A stretch of DNA of 64,000 nt from the NCBI RefSeq assembly GCF_949628215.1, contig NW_027441204.1, forward strand, positions 1 to 64,000, given 5' to 3'. The notes below the pieces were generated by a model that had not been told where the DNA came from, searched no databases, and saw nothing but the letters and a program-made list of their open reading frames with translations. The translations under genes were made by a program, and so were the position numbers. Below, piece by piece: positions 21,701 to 34,436 of this stretch. The DNA is from Phalacrocorax aristotelis. Taxonomy: Eukaryota > Chordata > Aves > Suliformes > Phalacrocoracidae. Within the stretch, counting starts at the first letter, position 1. The number at the start of each line of letters is the position of its first letter.

Positions 21701-24700
21701 GGGGCTCTCTGGAGGCCATCTTTGGTCTGGACGCTGCAGGCGGCCCGCAGAGGATGTCAGGGGTTCCACAAGCCCTCCTATGCCTGCGCTATAAGCAGCG
21801 CCTGGAGGCCGCGGAGCAGAGGCACTTGGGACGGCTGGTGGGAACTCCCCTCCACCACAAAGCTCGTGTGCTTTGAGATCGGCTCGTAAGATCTTTGCAC
21901 AACCCCTCCAGAACAGCCATGCCTGCCTGAGCTCCACCCAGCCATCACCGGGGGCGGGGGCAGGGGGGGAGCGCACCATGCCCGGGGGAGCCCATCAGGA
22001 CACAGCTGGGAGCTCCCTTGTCCACCTCACTGCTACCACTTACCGCTCTCCGCCTGCACAGAGGTGCCTGGCCTCTTGGTAGGATCTTGGACATCTTCTG
22101 GCACCTCTGTGTTTTTCAGCCACTTAAGGATGTTGTCCTTCACCAGCATGGTCAACACACAATTCACCTTGTGCCTCATGTCAGCCGGAAGGACGTGCAA
22201 GAGCAGCTGGGTGGTAAACACGGGCCCGATGACAGCCGCATACTTCAAAACGGTCTGCTTCAGCGGCTTTAGCTGGTCCAGCTGAGACAGCGCAATCTCT
22301 GCCAGAAAGAAGCAACACATCTCTCTCTCGCCTCTTCCCCATGCTCAGGCTGGAGAGTTTCAACACAGGAAACGGGGTAGATGTTGGCCTCCTCTCCTCG
22401 GGACTGCACCTGCTGGGCAATCGCAACCCAGGGCAGGCGTCTTCAAAATGGCTCCGCTCCTGCTGCAGCCACCGGCCACAAGGCCTGGGGAAAAGCGAGA
22501 CGCTCAAACGCACGCTCCCCCACCAAGGGTGAGGAGGGCAGGACCCAGCAGGTCCATGCAGCCCATGATGCGCCCTACCAGGTCTGGAGTAGGTTTTTGC
22601 CCTACAGTGCGCACAGAGAACAGAGAACTTTCCCCAGCCCAGAGGTGGACTCGGAGCTCCACACAACGATTGTCTGAACGTGGCCAGACGATACTACTCC
22701 TTTCTTTTCCATTTCTTCCTGTTCTTTTTGGACAAAACCGCTTTACAGCAGGAATGCTTTAGCGTGACATTTCTTCCAGGATCATACAAATGGGGGTGGC
22801 TAGAGAGGAGGGACACTCATCGACAGTTCCCAAGCTGAGAGGGTGACTCTGCAGCACACAGATGCCTAGCCTCCCTCTAGCTGATGCCCCGCGAAGGGGC
22901 CCCAGCACAGCTGCGAGCCGCCAGAGCGGCGCTCGGACCCTCACCTTTCAAGGTGACGGGCAGCACGGTGTTCTCCAGGTTCACGTCCGGTCTGATGGTG
23001 CAGACCCTGCCATCACTCCCTGCGCTGGAGCTCGACATTGCTGCAAGACAGTTTCCGCTGCAAGCGCGTCTTTCGGGACATGGTTTAGGAGGTGTTGGGC
23101 TGACAGTTGGACTTGACGATCTTAGAGGTGTTTTTCAACCTTACTGGTTCTATAATGATTCTGTGAATGTAGAGCCCTCCCAAAGATGTTCTGCCTTCAC
23201 ACCAGCTTTCCCAAACAGTCTCCACAGCCAGGGAAATTGGGAAACTTCTATTACCATCCTTTTCTTCTGTGACCGGCACCCTTGTGGGGATTTTATGGTT
23301 TTGGATTCAAGATTCCTGGGCCTGTCCCTCACCTCAAGCTGGGATTTGTTCTCAAGGGAGCTGCCCTATGGCCAAGGTAAATTACAGGCCCATTAGAATG
23401 CCTAAGAAACACCAGGATCAAATGTGCTCCGGAACGATTTCCCCCGCGTTTTAGCACCCAACTCCTGCCCCAGGAATTTAGGCCCCTCCAAGCCACCAGA
23501 AGTCGCTAGCCCCTGCTTTGGCTCACAACGGTAAGGCACGCAGGAGCCCACGCCTCTGCCAGGCCAAGTTCTGCACTGCTGCAAGATGTGACTCTGCCCA
23601 GATCCACGGGGGAATGACGGGGCAAGACCGTGCCGCAGAGAATGCGCCACAGCAACGCGCTAGTCGGCAGCAAAGGTGCTTACCGATCAGGCTCTCCCAG
23701 CTGCCCTCTGCTTTTTCACCCCGCCTCCGGGTGTGGAACAAGAGCATGTCGTTGCGACGAAGGCAGCGCAGCAGCTCCTCGCAGTAATACGGGATCCCCA
23801 AGCTTCTTTGGATCAGGAACCTGGACAGGGGCAGACCCAGCAATGAGCAGCACAAGGAAAGTAAGGTGGAACACCGTTCAGGGGGGCCGCGACTCCCTCG
23901 GGCATAACAGAGTAGCCAGCATCTCCGTCACAGCCACACCTCACTTTCGAAAGGGGCGCTGGCTTGGCCTTTTGGGCCCCCCTGAACCTCCAGCCTTGGC
24001 TGAAGTCCACGCCAAAAGAGAGGCGGACAATGCCCAAAGCACGGAGCAGCGAGCCCTGCCTTTCCTCTCCTCGGGAGCCTAGATCCTCCCTGGCAGCAGG
24101 ACGGACCTCTGCCCCAGGGAATCTCCCCCACAGCCCGGCCACCTAGACCAAGGCCGTTTCGCACCCCAGACACGCTTGGCCTCGGCACTCTTCCTCCCTT
24201 CCTCCCTGCGCAACAGCGAAGGGATGACACCTCCCACGCTCTGTGTCTGGGGAGTTGCCCGCTCTCAGCTCACACCTGCCAGGGCGAGGCATAACATGCA
24301 ACCCCCGTGGGCCCAGTACTCACGGGAGCCAGTGATGCTTCTAGCCGCCCTGCGCTGCCTTTCCTGGGGCGTTGATGCCCTCCCATGCTCTGCATCGGTT
24401 CAAGCCCTCAGGAAGAGCTCCCCTGCCTCCCACTTACCTCGCTAGATCCCTGGAGATGCTGACCACTCCGAGGTCCTGGCAGACTTTCTGCACCACAGCT
24501 GAAGATTTCAGCTTGTCCAGATGACAATAGGTGATGTTCTGGGACATTGCGCTGTCTCCTGCGGCTTTGCAGAAGGCCTCTGTTCTCACATAGCCCGGGG
24601 CTAAGCTCATGACCATGAAGCTGGAGACGTTTTGGAGCACGGGTGACATGATACTCCAGGAGGCAGGGTCGATGAAATGGGCATTGTCGATGACAAATAT

Positions 24701-27700
24701 GCCAAATTCTCCTCCCATGACCTGAAAAAAAGCCAGGTTGTTCTGAGGGGAATCCGGTGCATTTTCAAGTGCCTTCCAGGGGAGGAGATTTACCCTCTGT
24801 CTCTTGAGAGGATTCTCGGAAGTCTCTCCCCAACCCGTTCCCTGCTCAGATGCTGACTGGCTCGTAATTCCTTTGAGACTTTAAGGTCACGCCTAATGTC
24901 GCTTGCTCCGCAGAAGGAGGGAGCTTGGGCAAGGGAATGCGGAAGACGTCGTTCTTCCTCCAGGGAACATTGCTTTATGGGAGGGCGGGGTTGTTTTCCT
25001 TCTCTGACCAGGAGGTCGGAAGGAGAAATGCTCACCTTCTCTAGCACTTTTGCCCACGTCGAGTGCAATTCCATTAGCCTTTGAGGTTCACACATCTTGC
25101 GAACCTTGTCCGAAACGGGAAACTGGCCAGGAAAAGCAGAGTCAGGGAGAAAGGTCACTCCGGGGCTAGGCACACCTCCCCACCAAGCAAGACCGCAGAG
25201 CAAACCACCTCTGCTGGCCTCAGCACCCTACCTCTCCCCAGCACAGGGCCAAGAAGCCACAGTGGGGACTTCACCTGGAGCCTAAAGCAGAGGCCCTCTG
25301 CCCAGGGTCTCTGGCAGGCCTCTCGCTCTCACCTCGACAAAGAAAATGCCGTTGAGGAGGCAATAGCTGCTCTCTTCGATTATCCCTTCGAGCTTTGCCT
25401 GCAACACGCGCTCCTTGTCACTGCGCAGTTCACAGTCCTGGAGGCCCAGGGCTTTGGCCATCAGCTTACGGAGGGCAGAGAAGGACTGCCTCACGTTGAC
25501 CTCTAGCAGTTCCATCGCAACTACCCTGCCGTGCAAAAGCAAAAGGGACTGAGATCCCCAACAGCCCGAGCCTTCTAAGACCAAAGGGGTGGAGATGCCC
25601 TTGCAGGGGGCTCTTCAGCCACCCATCTCAAAGTGCTTCCCAGAGAAGCCCGCGCTTTTCACTCCTCGTACGAGAAAGGGCACACAGGGGCAGCTGGTGC
25701 CAAGCCACTGGCAGAGCCAGGTCCGGACCCTGTGTCTCGGCAGCGCCAGCCCAGGTCTCGCTACTTCCCCCCTGCACAGGAACTCACAGGGCTCAGAGGC
25801 AAGGATGGAGCAAGTGGTGAGTTTGCCTTTGGGCTCCAGACCTTAGCACTCTGCCTCCCAGAGCACAGGAAGGCTTTTCTGCCCCAGTGCTCCTTCTGGG
25901 AAACAGGTAGAGGGCAAGCAGAGCTTCTGAGCTGGCCACCCTGCTGTCTGTTGCGTCTGGAGCCAGATGCAAAGCACTGAGCCTGGGCTCTTCCCGACTA
26001 CCCGTGCCTGGCCCAGAGGTGAAGGAGGAAAGGCTGTGGCTCAAGAAGCCGCCTCCAACTCCCCAAAGAGGCAGAGGTGGGAGCAGGGCACGCAGGAGCT
26101 CCTAGGGAGTGTCTCCAGGAGGCTTTTTCAGGCCTCTGCAGTCCAAGAGCCAAACGCACTGGCAGAGGGGCTGGAGTGTTCCACGGTTGTCAGGGGATGG
26201 GCAGGGGCAGTGTCCCAAAGCTACAGGTCAAAAACCTGTACCTGTGGCCAGCAGCCTGGCCTAAAGAGGCCAGTTCAGCAAGTAAGTGGCTCTTTCCGGA
26301 GCCCATCGTGCCCTCAAATGCCAGGATGTGGCTTTGCCCAAAATCCTTATAGGCTTTCAAGCAGCTGACAAAAAGGTCAATCTCCTTCTCCCGACCTGTG
26401 AAGACACACAAGGAAACGAGCTGCTGGGGGTGCTGAAAAGCAAAGAGACGTCCCTTTTGCTGCCACCCTCCACCGCAGTTTCCCTCCCCACCACCACATA
26501 TAACATGACAGCCTGCCTACACCCAGGCCTCCTTCCATCAAGGCACCAAGCGATTAAAGGCATCCCGAGCGTCCTGATGTTTCCGTATCTACACCCAGAT
26601 GCTGCCAGGAAAGGAACTCTGAGGAGTACAAGGGCGAGAACCCACAAACACTCTCCGTCAGTCTGGCAGAAGGAAACCTCTCTCCTGAACCCAAAGACAA
26701 GGATCAGCTTAGCCCCCGGGCTTGAGCAGCTCCATAGTAGAAAGGAACCTTCCTACCAGGTCTGGAGCACGGCGGGGAGCACCAGGCACCTCACCCTGCT
26801 TTCCACCCCAGAGATATCAAACAAATAGGGACGAACCAGGCAGCACTGCCTTAGGGTCGCTGCAGGCAGCACCATCCCTGGCAAAAGCTTCTCCCTACCC
26901 AGCGTGGCACTAAGCGCTACCAAGGGGAAGAAAGTGGCGTTCAGAAGAGCACGGCGTTCTCCACCTACCCAGCAAGGGAGCGTACTCTGACCTCTCCTTG
27001 GTGAGACTCATGTCAAGTATGCTAGAAGCAGGGGAAAAGAAAACACAAGTCAATGAGGTGGGGAGAAGCCAGGGGACATAGAGAAGCAGCCTGGCGTGGA
27101 GGGGCAGGACGTGTTCCTCGGGTACCGGCTTTTCTTTTGAGCAGCGTGTCACCCCCTGCACGCTCCCCCAGCCAAAGTTCAAGCTGCACGCTAGGACAGC
27201 TTCAAGCATAAAGAAGCCCAACGACCGCAGCAGGGTGGGAGAACGTATCGAGAGTTCATCACCATGGGCCAAACCCAGAGAACTCGGAGACACGTGAAAG
27301 AAGCCAGGGTGTGCTGTTGCCTAGCAGACAGCTTTACCACGTTGGCCAAGAAAAACAAGTGTCTTGGAAAGGAGGACTTGTGTCCCTGAACGGGTTGGGA
27401 TGCCAAGTACCTGGCACCTTTGCCTCAAGTCTTCCTGTAGTTCAAAGAGATGGCAATGTTAACATTCAAACCGTCACCCAAAGAGAAGGGCAAATCCTGG
27501 CCCAGAGGAAGAGCTGAGATTTCAGCAGGAAGACATGAGGAAGAGTGTCCCAATGGTCCACCTTTCCCCATGGGAACCAGACTGGCCCAAAGCTTCCTGC
27601 TCGGAAGCAGCTGGGACAAAAAACTCCTTGGGTCATTACCAGGGCACATGGTGGAGCAAGCACAGCATGGAAAGCACAGTCGAAAGCCATTTGGGCAGAG

Positions 27701-30700
27701 CCTGCAAGGCCACCTTGCATCTACCCAGACAGCAGAATCTTCCCAATCCCCGTGGCTTCACTCCCGCTCTCTCAGCAGCAGGAGGCAGCACGGGAGAGGG
27801 GCAAAAAGCCTCCCACGCCAGGGCTTCTGACCATCTCAGCAACTGGGAAGGCAGACCAGCTTGGTCTCTCGCTGCACAACTCCTCTTTCTCGCCAAGGCT
27901 GCACCCTTGGTGCCACCGTCCCTTCATCCAGCCCTCTCAGAGGACACTCACCTCGCCTTGGTGACTCCCACATATTGATAGATAGTGCCAGGACGGATAA
28001 TGCCTTTCATTTTTCTCTCTGGCAGCTCCTTGAAGTAGTAAGGGGGCAGCCGAGAGGCGGCATAAGTCGCTGCATCACAGGACACCAGCCCAGGGTAGCG
28101 CACCATCATCCGGGCTGCCAAATTCACCTTCTGGCCAAGGACTGCCAGGGAGAGAGACAGAGAGAGAGCACGCGTTGATGTACCTGTGCCACCAGCCCCG
28201 CGGCGCCCTGCCACGCCAAGGGCTGCCTCCCCTCTGGCACAGGCCAACGCCACAGCGGGGTCAGCAGAACCCAGGGGAACAATCGGCCATGGAGCCCGTT
28301 CTCCCACCCCGGGCCAGGACCAGCACCGCCTGGGCCGTTCCTGAGTGGCTGCTGGGCAAGCCCTCTCCCAGCCCGCCTTCCTCTTCCAGACTGCTGTGCT
28401 TAAGCAGGCCCAGGCCAACCTTCCGCGCCTCAGGCACACGCCTCCTACCTGTGTATTCATTCCTCAGAGGGTGGCCGGTGATGCCGCAGAACACCATCCC
28501 GCTGGTAACGGCAACGGACACTGCCCTGGCACACAGGGAAACAGCGCAGCTTCAGCAGCGCCCCACGCACAGTCCTGCCCGCCCAGCTTCATCCCCTCCC
28601 GCACCTCCCCTCGGCCCTAGCCTGGGCCACCTGCCATCCTGCCCTGCCAGCGCGGGCCTTGGGGGCCTGGAGAGCTCAGGGACGCAATATACGTGCGTTG
28701 CAAGGGACAAGGGACATGGGCAGAGTTTTGGACACTTCCCCTGAGGCCTCTTTCCCTGAGATGCGACCGGCAGAAGGCCACGGCCCTCTCGTGAGCAAAG
28801 AGGGAGGGAAGAAGGCGCCCACAGCGTCACCACCTGCGGTGACAGAAACTTGAGATCAGGTGGTTGGGCCCCAGCCCTGTTCATGGGCCAGTTGCTCGGA
28901 AGGGCCTGTCTCTGGCACTGAAGAGCCTCTCGCCCTCGTGAGGGCTCGTTCCGGTGCGAGGGCTAGCACGGTGTGCTTGGAGGGGCTCTGCCTGGCTGCC
29001 ATGGGCCTCAGCCATGGCTCGCCTGCCACCTCTCAGGGCACTGCTTCTTTCCTGCCAGGGACGAGGGAGGGCAAGCTAGAAGGCACGTCTCTTTCGGGTA
29101 AGCCCCTTTGCACTGTCCTAGGCACCCGGCACACCCACGCCCCCTGCCACATGCTCACTTTTTTCCCCCAAACATCGTCGAGAAGGAGTTGAAGATCTGA
29201 ACAGCGCTCTGCAAGGCGTGCAGGCTCTTGTAGGGCAGCTTTTCTCCAATGAGTCCAAACACACAGAGGAACGTGCAGCCCTGCCAAGGACAGAAGCGGC
29301 ACATCTTGCTACAATGCCTCAGAGGGAATCACCCCCTCTTGCTCACCGACCACCCTCTCGGGCTGCGGGGAGGCGATTGCTCACGCACACACTCACTTTA
29401 TCGCACAGGAGGACTTTGTTGACTTCGCCCTTGTGAGGAGAGAGGATTTCTAGCAACATCCTGCTGGCACTGTGGAGGAACTCAAAGACTTCTGCTGTGC
29501 TGATGATATCTGCAGACAACTGCAGGTGGACAAAGAGGCTGGTGACTGGCCGTAGCTCAGAGAAGAGGTCCAGCGGCAGTCTGTCGTCAAGCTGGAAGAC
29601 AAGAGCACACGGGCTTCACCAGCCTGCTCTCCCACGGGCTTACTGCCCACACCAGATGCCGAGGGAGAGCAGGCGTACCGGCAATAGCCTGCAGGTACTA
29701 CTGGAGGAAGGGGGGAAATCCTCCTCTCCGTGCACATGGCGGGCAGGCTTCACCAGCCTGCGGCAGGCAGGTACCGAACCATAACACAAATGACAAAGGA
29801 GGACAAGGCACACAAAGGAGGACAAGGCACGCACTGGTGCAGCCTGGGTGCCCCTTGGCTCAGTTTGCCCATGTTCTTGTCTCAGGGTGCATTTTCTTTG
29901 GTTTTCTCTTCTCCTGAGAACTCCATCTGTGCAATGCACCTCTTTTCTGCCCGCCAAAAATGCAGCCCCAGCAGTGGTGGCCTGGACGTACCTTCCTGAG
30001 AGCAGCTTCTGGTATGTACTTCCGAAACATCTCCACCAATTTAGGACGGTTGGACAAGACACGAGTAGGCCTCATGGCCCCTGAGGAGAGAAAACGCAGG
30101 TGGTCGCTCGAAGGATGGCACTAGGAGGTGTTGGAAAGCAGGGGCTGGCACTGGAAACGGGGGAGAAAGAGTCTTCTGCCTTTGCTCATGTTGCCACCTG
30201 CTGACACTCAGGGCAGAGCTGTCCCCTGGAAGGAGGAGGCGGCAGCGGCAGCAGTGACTGCCCCAGCTGATGCACAGGAGGGACAAAAGCAGGGGCGCTA
30301 ACTGAAAGGGGGAAGAGGGCTGGGGTGGTTCCCCTCTGGCCCCTGAAGCAGCCAGGCCCCACCTTTGCAGGCAATCACAGAACAAGGTGAAGTTGGCACG
30401 CACCTTCCCCTTCCAAGCGGTGGCTCAATGGGTGTCGTACAAGCTTGCGCAACGCTTCTTGGCGTTCTGACCGAGACATCTGATCCATGCCCGTAACCTG
30501 AAGACACACAGAATCAGAGAACTGCCACTGGCCGCCCCAGGACTCCAGGGGACAGAGCCTGCCCTCACCGTCACTGCCCAGAAAAGGGGAGAACAAGCCC
30601 ACCTGGCTGGATGGGACAGCAGTGCTTCCTCAGAAGCACCGGAGCCGGGCAGGCATCACGCAAGCATCCCCCAGCTGTCAGCAACAGCTCCGTGACCCAC

Positions 30701-33700
30701 ACAGGACATTGCTGGTGGGGCCAAAAGCCTGCCAGTGCCTCCCGACCCCTCAAACCAAGCAAGCCCAGCACACAGTTACCCCTGAGATGGAGGGACAACA
30801 CCTTCAGCTGCCTGCCCATGTTCACTGCTACAATTCTCCCCACGCTCGGCGCCTCAGCCTTCTGACACCTCCCTCCTTCATGTCCAGGCCCAGGTCCTCA
30901 CAATGGCTCGAGACGCCGTCCCATCCACCTACCTTCACAGCTCTTTTGCCTGCAAGATGCTTGGTCCTGAGCCGGTGCTGCTCACAGAGCTCCCAGGAGG
31001 TGGCCGAGAGGACAACATCACCTGGGTCTGCAAGCTCATGGGCCTCACAAACTTCATGCAGGGCCTGGCCACAGATACAGAAGTACCGCCAATCCCTGTC
31101 TCCAAAAACCACAAGGCTCATGGGCGCTGCAGAGATCCCTGGGGAGAGAGAGCGGGAGAAGCAAACTGACACGGAGAACATTTTGAGCTCTGCGCTCCCC
31201 AGCATCTCAGCTGTTCAGAACCTAATCTGAAGCCCAGCGGGGAGGCGGCCATTATGGAGGGGGAGGACATCCTCCGTCCTCCTCGGGGGATACTGACACG
31301 GCTCCATGAAACAGGTGTCCAGAAATAGACAAACAAATTTGGCATTGGCAAGGCGTTGAGAGTGCCGGGCATCTTACCCAGCTGCCTGCCTGCCCCAGAA
31401 GCCCAGCAAACCAGCGGGCTTGATCACCACCTGCTGCGTTTACACGCAGGTAGGCTGTAGCTGTCTGCTGGAGAAAACCTAACAGCCTGCAAAAGCCCTT
31501 CTCCCAGCCGTGAGCAAAGCAGTTCCCTTTTGCTCTTTGTGAAAGGCAGGGGAGAATCCAGCAGGGGAAAGGATGCAAAGCTGCCCCCGCCTGAAAAAAG
31601 GAAAGGGTAACTACCTCCCGCAGACACCCGCGCTAAAGCAGACATGCAAAGACCCTAATACTTGATCTGACACCCGCTCTGCCTTAGGCTTAAGCTTCCT
31701 CTGCGTCTGGAAACGCATGCAAGACCAGCAGTCCTGGTCTCCCGTCCCTGCTCCGACTACCGCTGGCCCCTTGAATGCTCACAGGAGATGCTTTCCTTTG
31801 GCACTGGCCCCAGCAGGGATCCCCGCATTCCCTGCCCGGGAGAAGCACCCTGTGGCGCGTGAGAGTGCCACGCATCTGCGCCTGGCACAGCGCCCGTACC
31901 TATCTTCAGTCGGACCTTCTGACCCACGGGCGTGTCACGACTCCCATACTTCTTCTGGATCTGCCGGCTACATTGCAGCACCAGGCTGATGGTCTTAGCC
32001 AGCTCCCGGTGCAATGTTCTCCACAGCACCAGCACAGCATCCCCTGGGGAAAGCGAGGGGAAGTGAAGGCTCTGCCGAGACCTGCCTCTCCCCACACTCC
32101 ACTCGGTGGCATAAGCGGGCCGACGTGCTGAGGAAGATGGGCTCGTGGCAGGGCGTTGCCCGGGAGGACCACACCCTGGGCACCGGGACACCTCTCCTCT
32201 CCCGGGCCAGCCACAGCAGCAGCCAGACGGCAGCAGCAGCACCCCCTGCCCCGAGCGCTCCTCTGCAGCTGCAGCACGTCAGGGACTCCTCCTCCCCTCG
32301 CAGCCCGGCAGCCCAAGCTCTGCCATCACCAGGGCCTCCCTGCCCCTCACCAGCACCCCGACACACACCTTTGGCTCTGCTTTATAGCTTTACATATGTG
32401 CTTTATATGTGCGTGCTTCCTTGCCCCCGCCCGCAGCACAGGGCCCCGCAAGAGGGGACCGAGTGAGGGGAGCCACAGCCCTTGGCCAAAGCCAAGGCAG
32501 CCCCGGGGGGAAAGAAAGAGGAGCCTGGAGAAAGGGCACTGCGGGGGGCGTGCGTGCATGGCCAGAAAGCTGGCTCAAGGTGCTGCACAGAGCCTCTTGC
32601 GAAGGAGAGCACGGCAAACGGCCGCCACAACAGCTAAATGCTGCAGACCCGTACACGTGGGCATCGTTGTCCAAAGTACATACCGGCAAACTTCAAGATG
32701 TCTCCGCCAAAAGTCAGCACCTCTGTGGACAGAGGGAAGGAAAGGAGGAGTCATGTGGCCACCTTCTTGCAGAAGGCACAGAGCAAGCCCCTCTGCCGGG
32801 ACAGGAGCACCTGGGCGCGGGCGCCCCGTGGGGCACAGCTCAGGAAAGCACCACTCCGGCCTGCCTCCCCGCCTCACAGTGGCCACAGCCCTGGTACCCG
32901 CGCAGCACGCAGGGAGGCAGGGCCTCGGGACGCCTCCAAAGCTGGGAAGGCTGGAGGCCAGAAGGAGCCTCTGCGGTCCACCTGGTCCAACCCCGCTGCT
33001 CAAGCAGGGCTGCACAGAGCCAGCTGCCCAGGACAGCGGCTAGATCGCTTCTGAATAGCTCTGAGCAGGGAGACTCCACAGCCTCCCTGGGCAACCTGTG
33101 CCAGCGCCCACTCATCCTCACAGTCAAAAAGTGTTTCCTGATGTACAGAGGGAAACCTCCTGTGTTTCAGGGCGTGCCCGTGGCGTGCCCTCTGGTCCTG
33201 ACACTGGGCACCACTGGAAAGAGCCTGGCTCTGTCCTCTTTGCACCCTCCCTCAGGTTTTAGACACATTCCCAAGATCCCCCCCGAGCCTTCTCTTCTCT
33301 AGGCTAAACTGTCCCAGCTCTCTCAGCCCTTCCTTGTAGGAGAGATGCTCCAGAGCCTTCAGCATCTTTGACCACACTCTTGCTTTTACTCTACAAGTGC
33401 TGCCAAAGGGGTGGCCGCAATGTGCTCACAGTCAGCTCAGAAGGGTCAAGATGTCCCCTGCGGAAAGGGGCTTGTGAGGGTCTCTCACACACCCCCACAC
33501 ACTCGTGCGCGCACACGGACACGCGCACAAACGCGGACGCCAGTGCCAGCATCCTCCAGTCGCTCGCACGCTGGCACTTGCTGGATGCCCTCAGCCTGCT
33601 CTGGGCCCTAACACGTCACTGAGCCAGGCGTTCACGCCACAGGCGCAGAGGGGGCTGCTGAGAAAGCAGGTGCCTCCTCGGCCACAGCGGGGAGCACAGA

Positions 33701-34436
33701 GGACCTGAGCTGGTCCTGACCCTCCACAAGACCCTGGCTGCTCTCACTGATCCTCTGGGCCACAGACAGCCCCGCGCCTTCCAAGGAGGCAGGACCAGGC
33801 TGCCCAGCCTGCCTGCCTCCACCCTCCGGCAGCGGCCTCATGACCCGATGCCAGGCAGTCCTGCAGCATGGCTCTTACCCTCCAAAATGTCACACAGGTA
33901 GCAGTTGAGGGTTTGCACCAGCTCATCAGTGCCCCTCTCCGTGCCGCTCCTCTGTATGAATTTCTCTGTCAACGTAGTGAAAGCTGCAACAGGAACACCC
34001 AGAAATCAGGAAACACCCTTGTGGGCCAAAGGACCTGCCAGCCAGTTCCACGCTGCCCGGCCTGAGAGCCTGTAGGTCACACCTTCCCATGCCCCAGCTC
34101 AGTGCTGCTGGCAGCAGTGGTTGACCACCCAAGATAAGGCATCCCGCTCTCTTTGGGCATCTCAGCAGAAGAGTGCAGCAGTGACAAGATGGCCCCTCTG
34201 TATGAGGGGCAGGGCAGGGCTCCAAAGGGCCTGCTGTGTCCCAAAAGGGCTCGCGGCCGTGGTTGCTCCTCCCTGCTCGCCCCACCTGATATATCCGCAA
34301 AGAGCAGCACTCCGTCGATAGGCTGAGAGTAACAGTTGCTCTGAAGGGAGTCCTCAGCAAGGAGACCGGGGAGGAAAGCTGCTGCTTTCTCCAGGTCTGA
34401 GTGGTGGTATTTCCTCTCCCAGGCAGAAGCCATCAT
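18706..34436 (-). CDS. ADCY10: ADCY10-like soluble adenylyl cyclase, complete (copy A)
   Basis: Makes cAMP from ATP in cytosol and sperm; the family responds to bicarbonate and calcium. Exons: 34436-34286, 33983-33879, 32722-32684, 32043-31900, 31138-30933, 30497-30404, 30080-29992, 29591-29397, 29280-29159, 28525-28449, 28141-27952, 27021-26969, 26395-26242, 25525-25333, 25122-25036, 24721-24438, 23820-23684, 23040-22945, 22298-22044, 21341-21006, 20767-20713, 20294-20072, 19673-19566, 19405-19227, 18901-18706. All phases fit; 1,255 codons and TAA. C1 (about 40-215): metal Asp48 (FADIS) and Asp100 (GGDILKFAGDA). C2 (about 285-480): Lys335, Thr407, Asn414, Arg418 kept. NTPase: Walker A GTMGSGKS (517-524), Walker B IFVIDNAH (Asp645). 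Cys177 stands where human has Arg176. About 350 residues shorter at the C terminus than the roughly 1,610-residue mammalian protein. Start chosen at tandem ATGs 34436/34433; 5' UTR exons not located. Confidence 0.9.
23085..23167 (+). mobile_element. CR1 3' tail in an ADCY10 A intron
   Basis: GACGATCTTAGAGGTGTTT followed by TCAACCTTACTGGTTC and ATTCTGTGAATG is a diverged avian CR1 3' end. It lies in the intron between exons 23820-23684 and 23040-22945, antisense to ADCY10. Confidence 0.85.
32965..33375 (-). mobile_element. CR1 3' region in an ADCY10 A intron, reversed
   Basis: Reverse-strand CR1 3' half: segments CTCCACAGCCTCCCTGGGCA, TGGGCACCACTGGAAAGAG and AGGCTAAACTGTCCCAGCTC match avian CR1 in order, ending near 32,965 at TCCACCTGGTCCAACCCC. 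It is in the sense orientation of ADCY10, in the intron between 33983-33879 and 32722-32684. Confidence 0.93.

Larger units (their letters stand above)
1..22713 (+). repeat. Segmental duplication, copy A
   Basis: First copy of the direct duplication (see 43,706-64,000). The matching sequence to its left would correspond to 41-43.7 kb, outside the window. 22,713 is where copy B is cut by the window end, not a true boundary. Confidence 0.95.
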
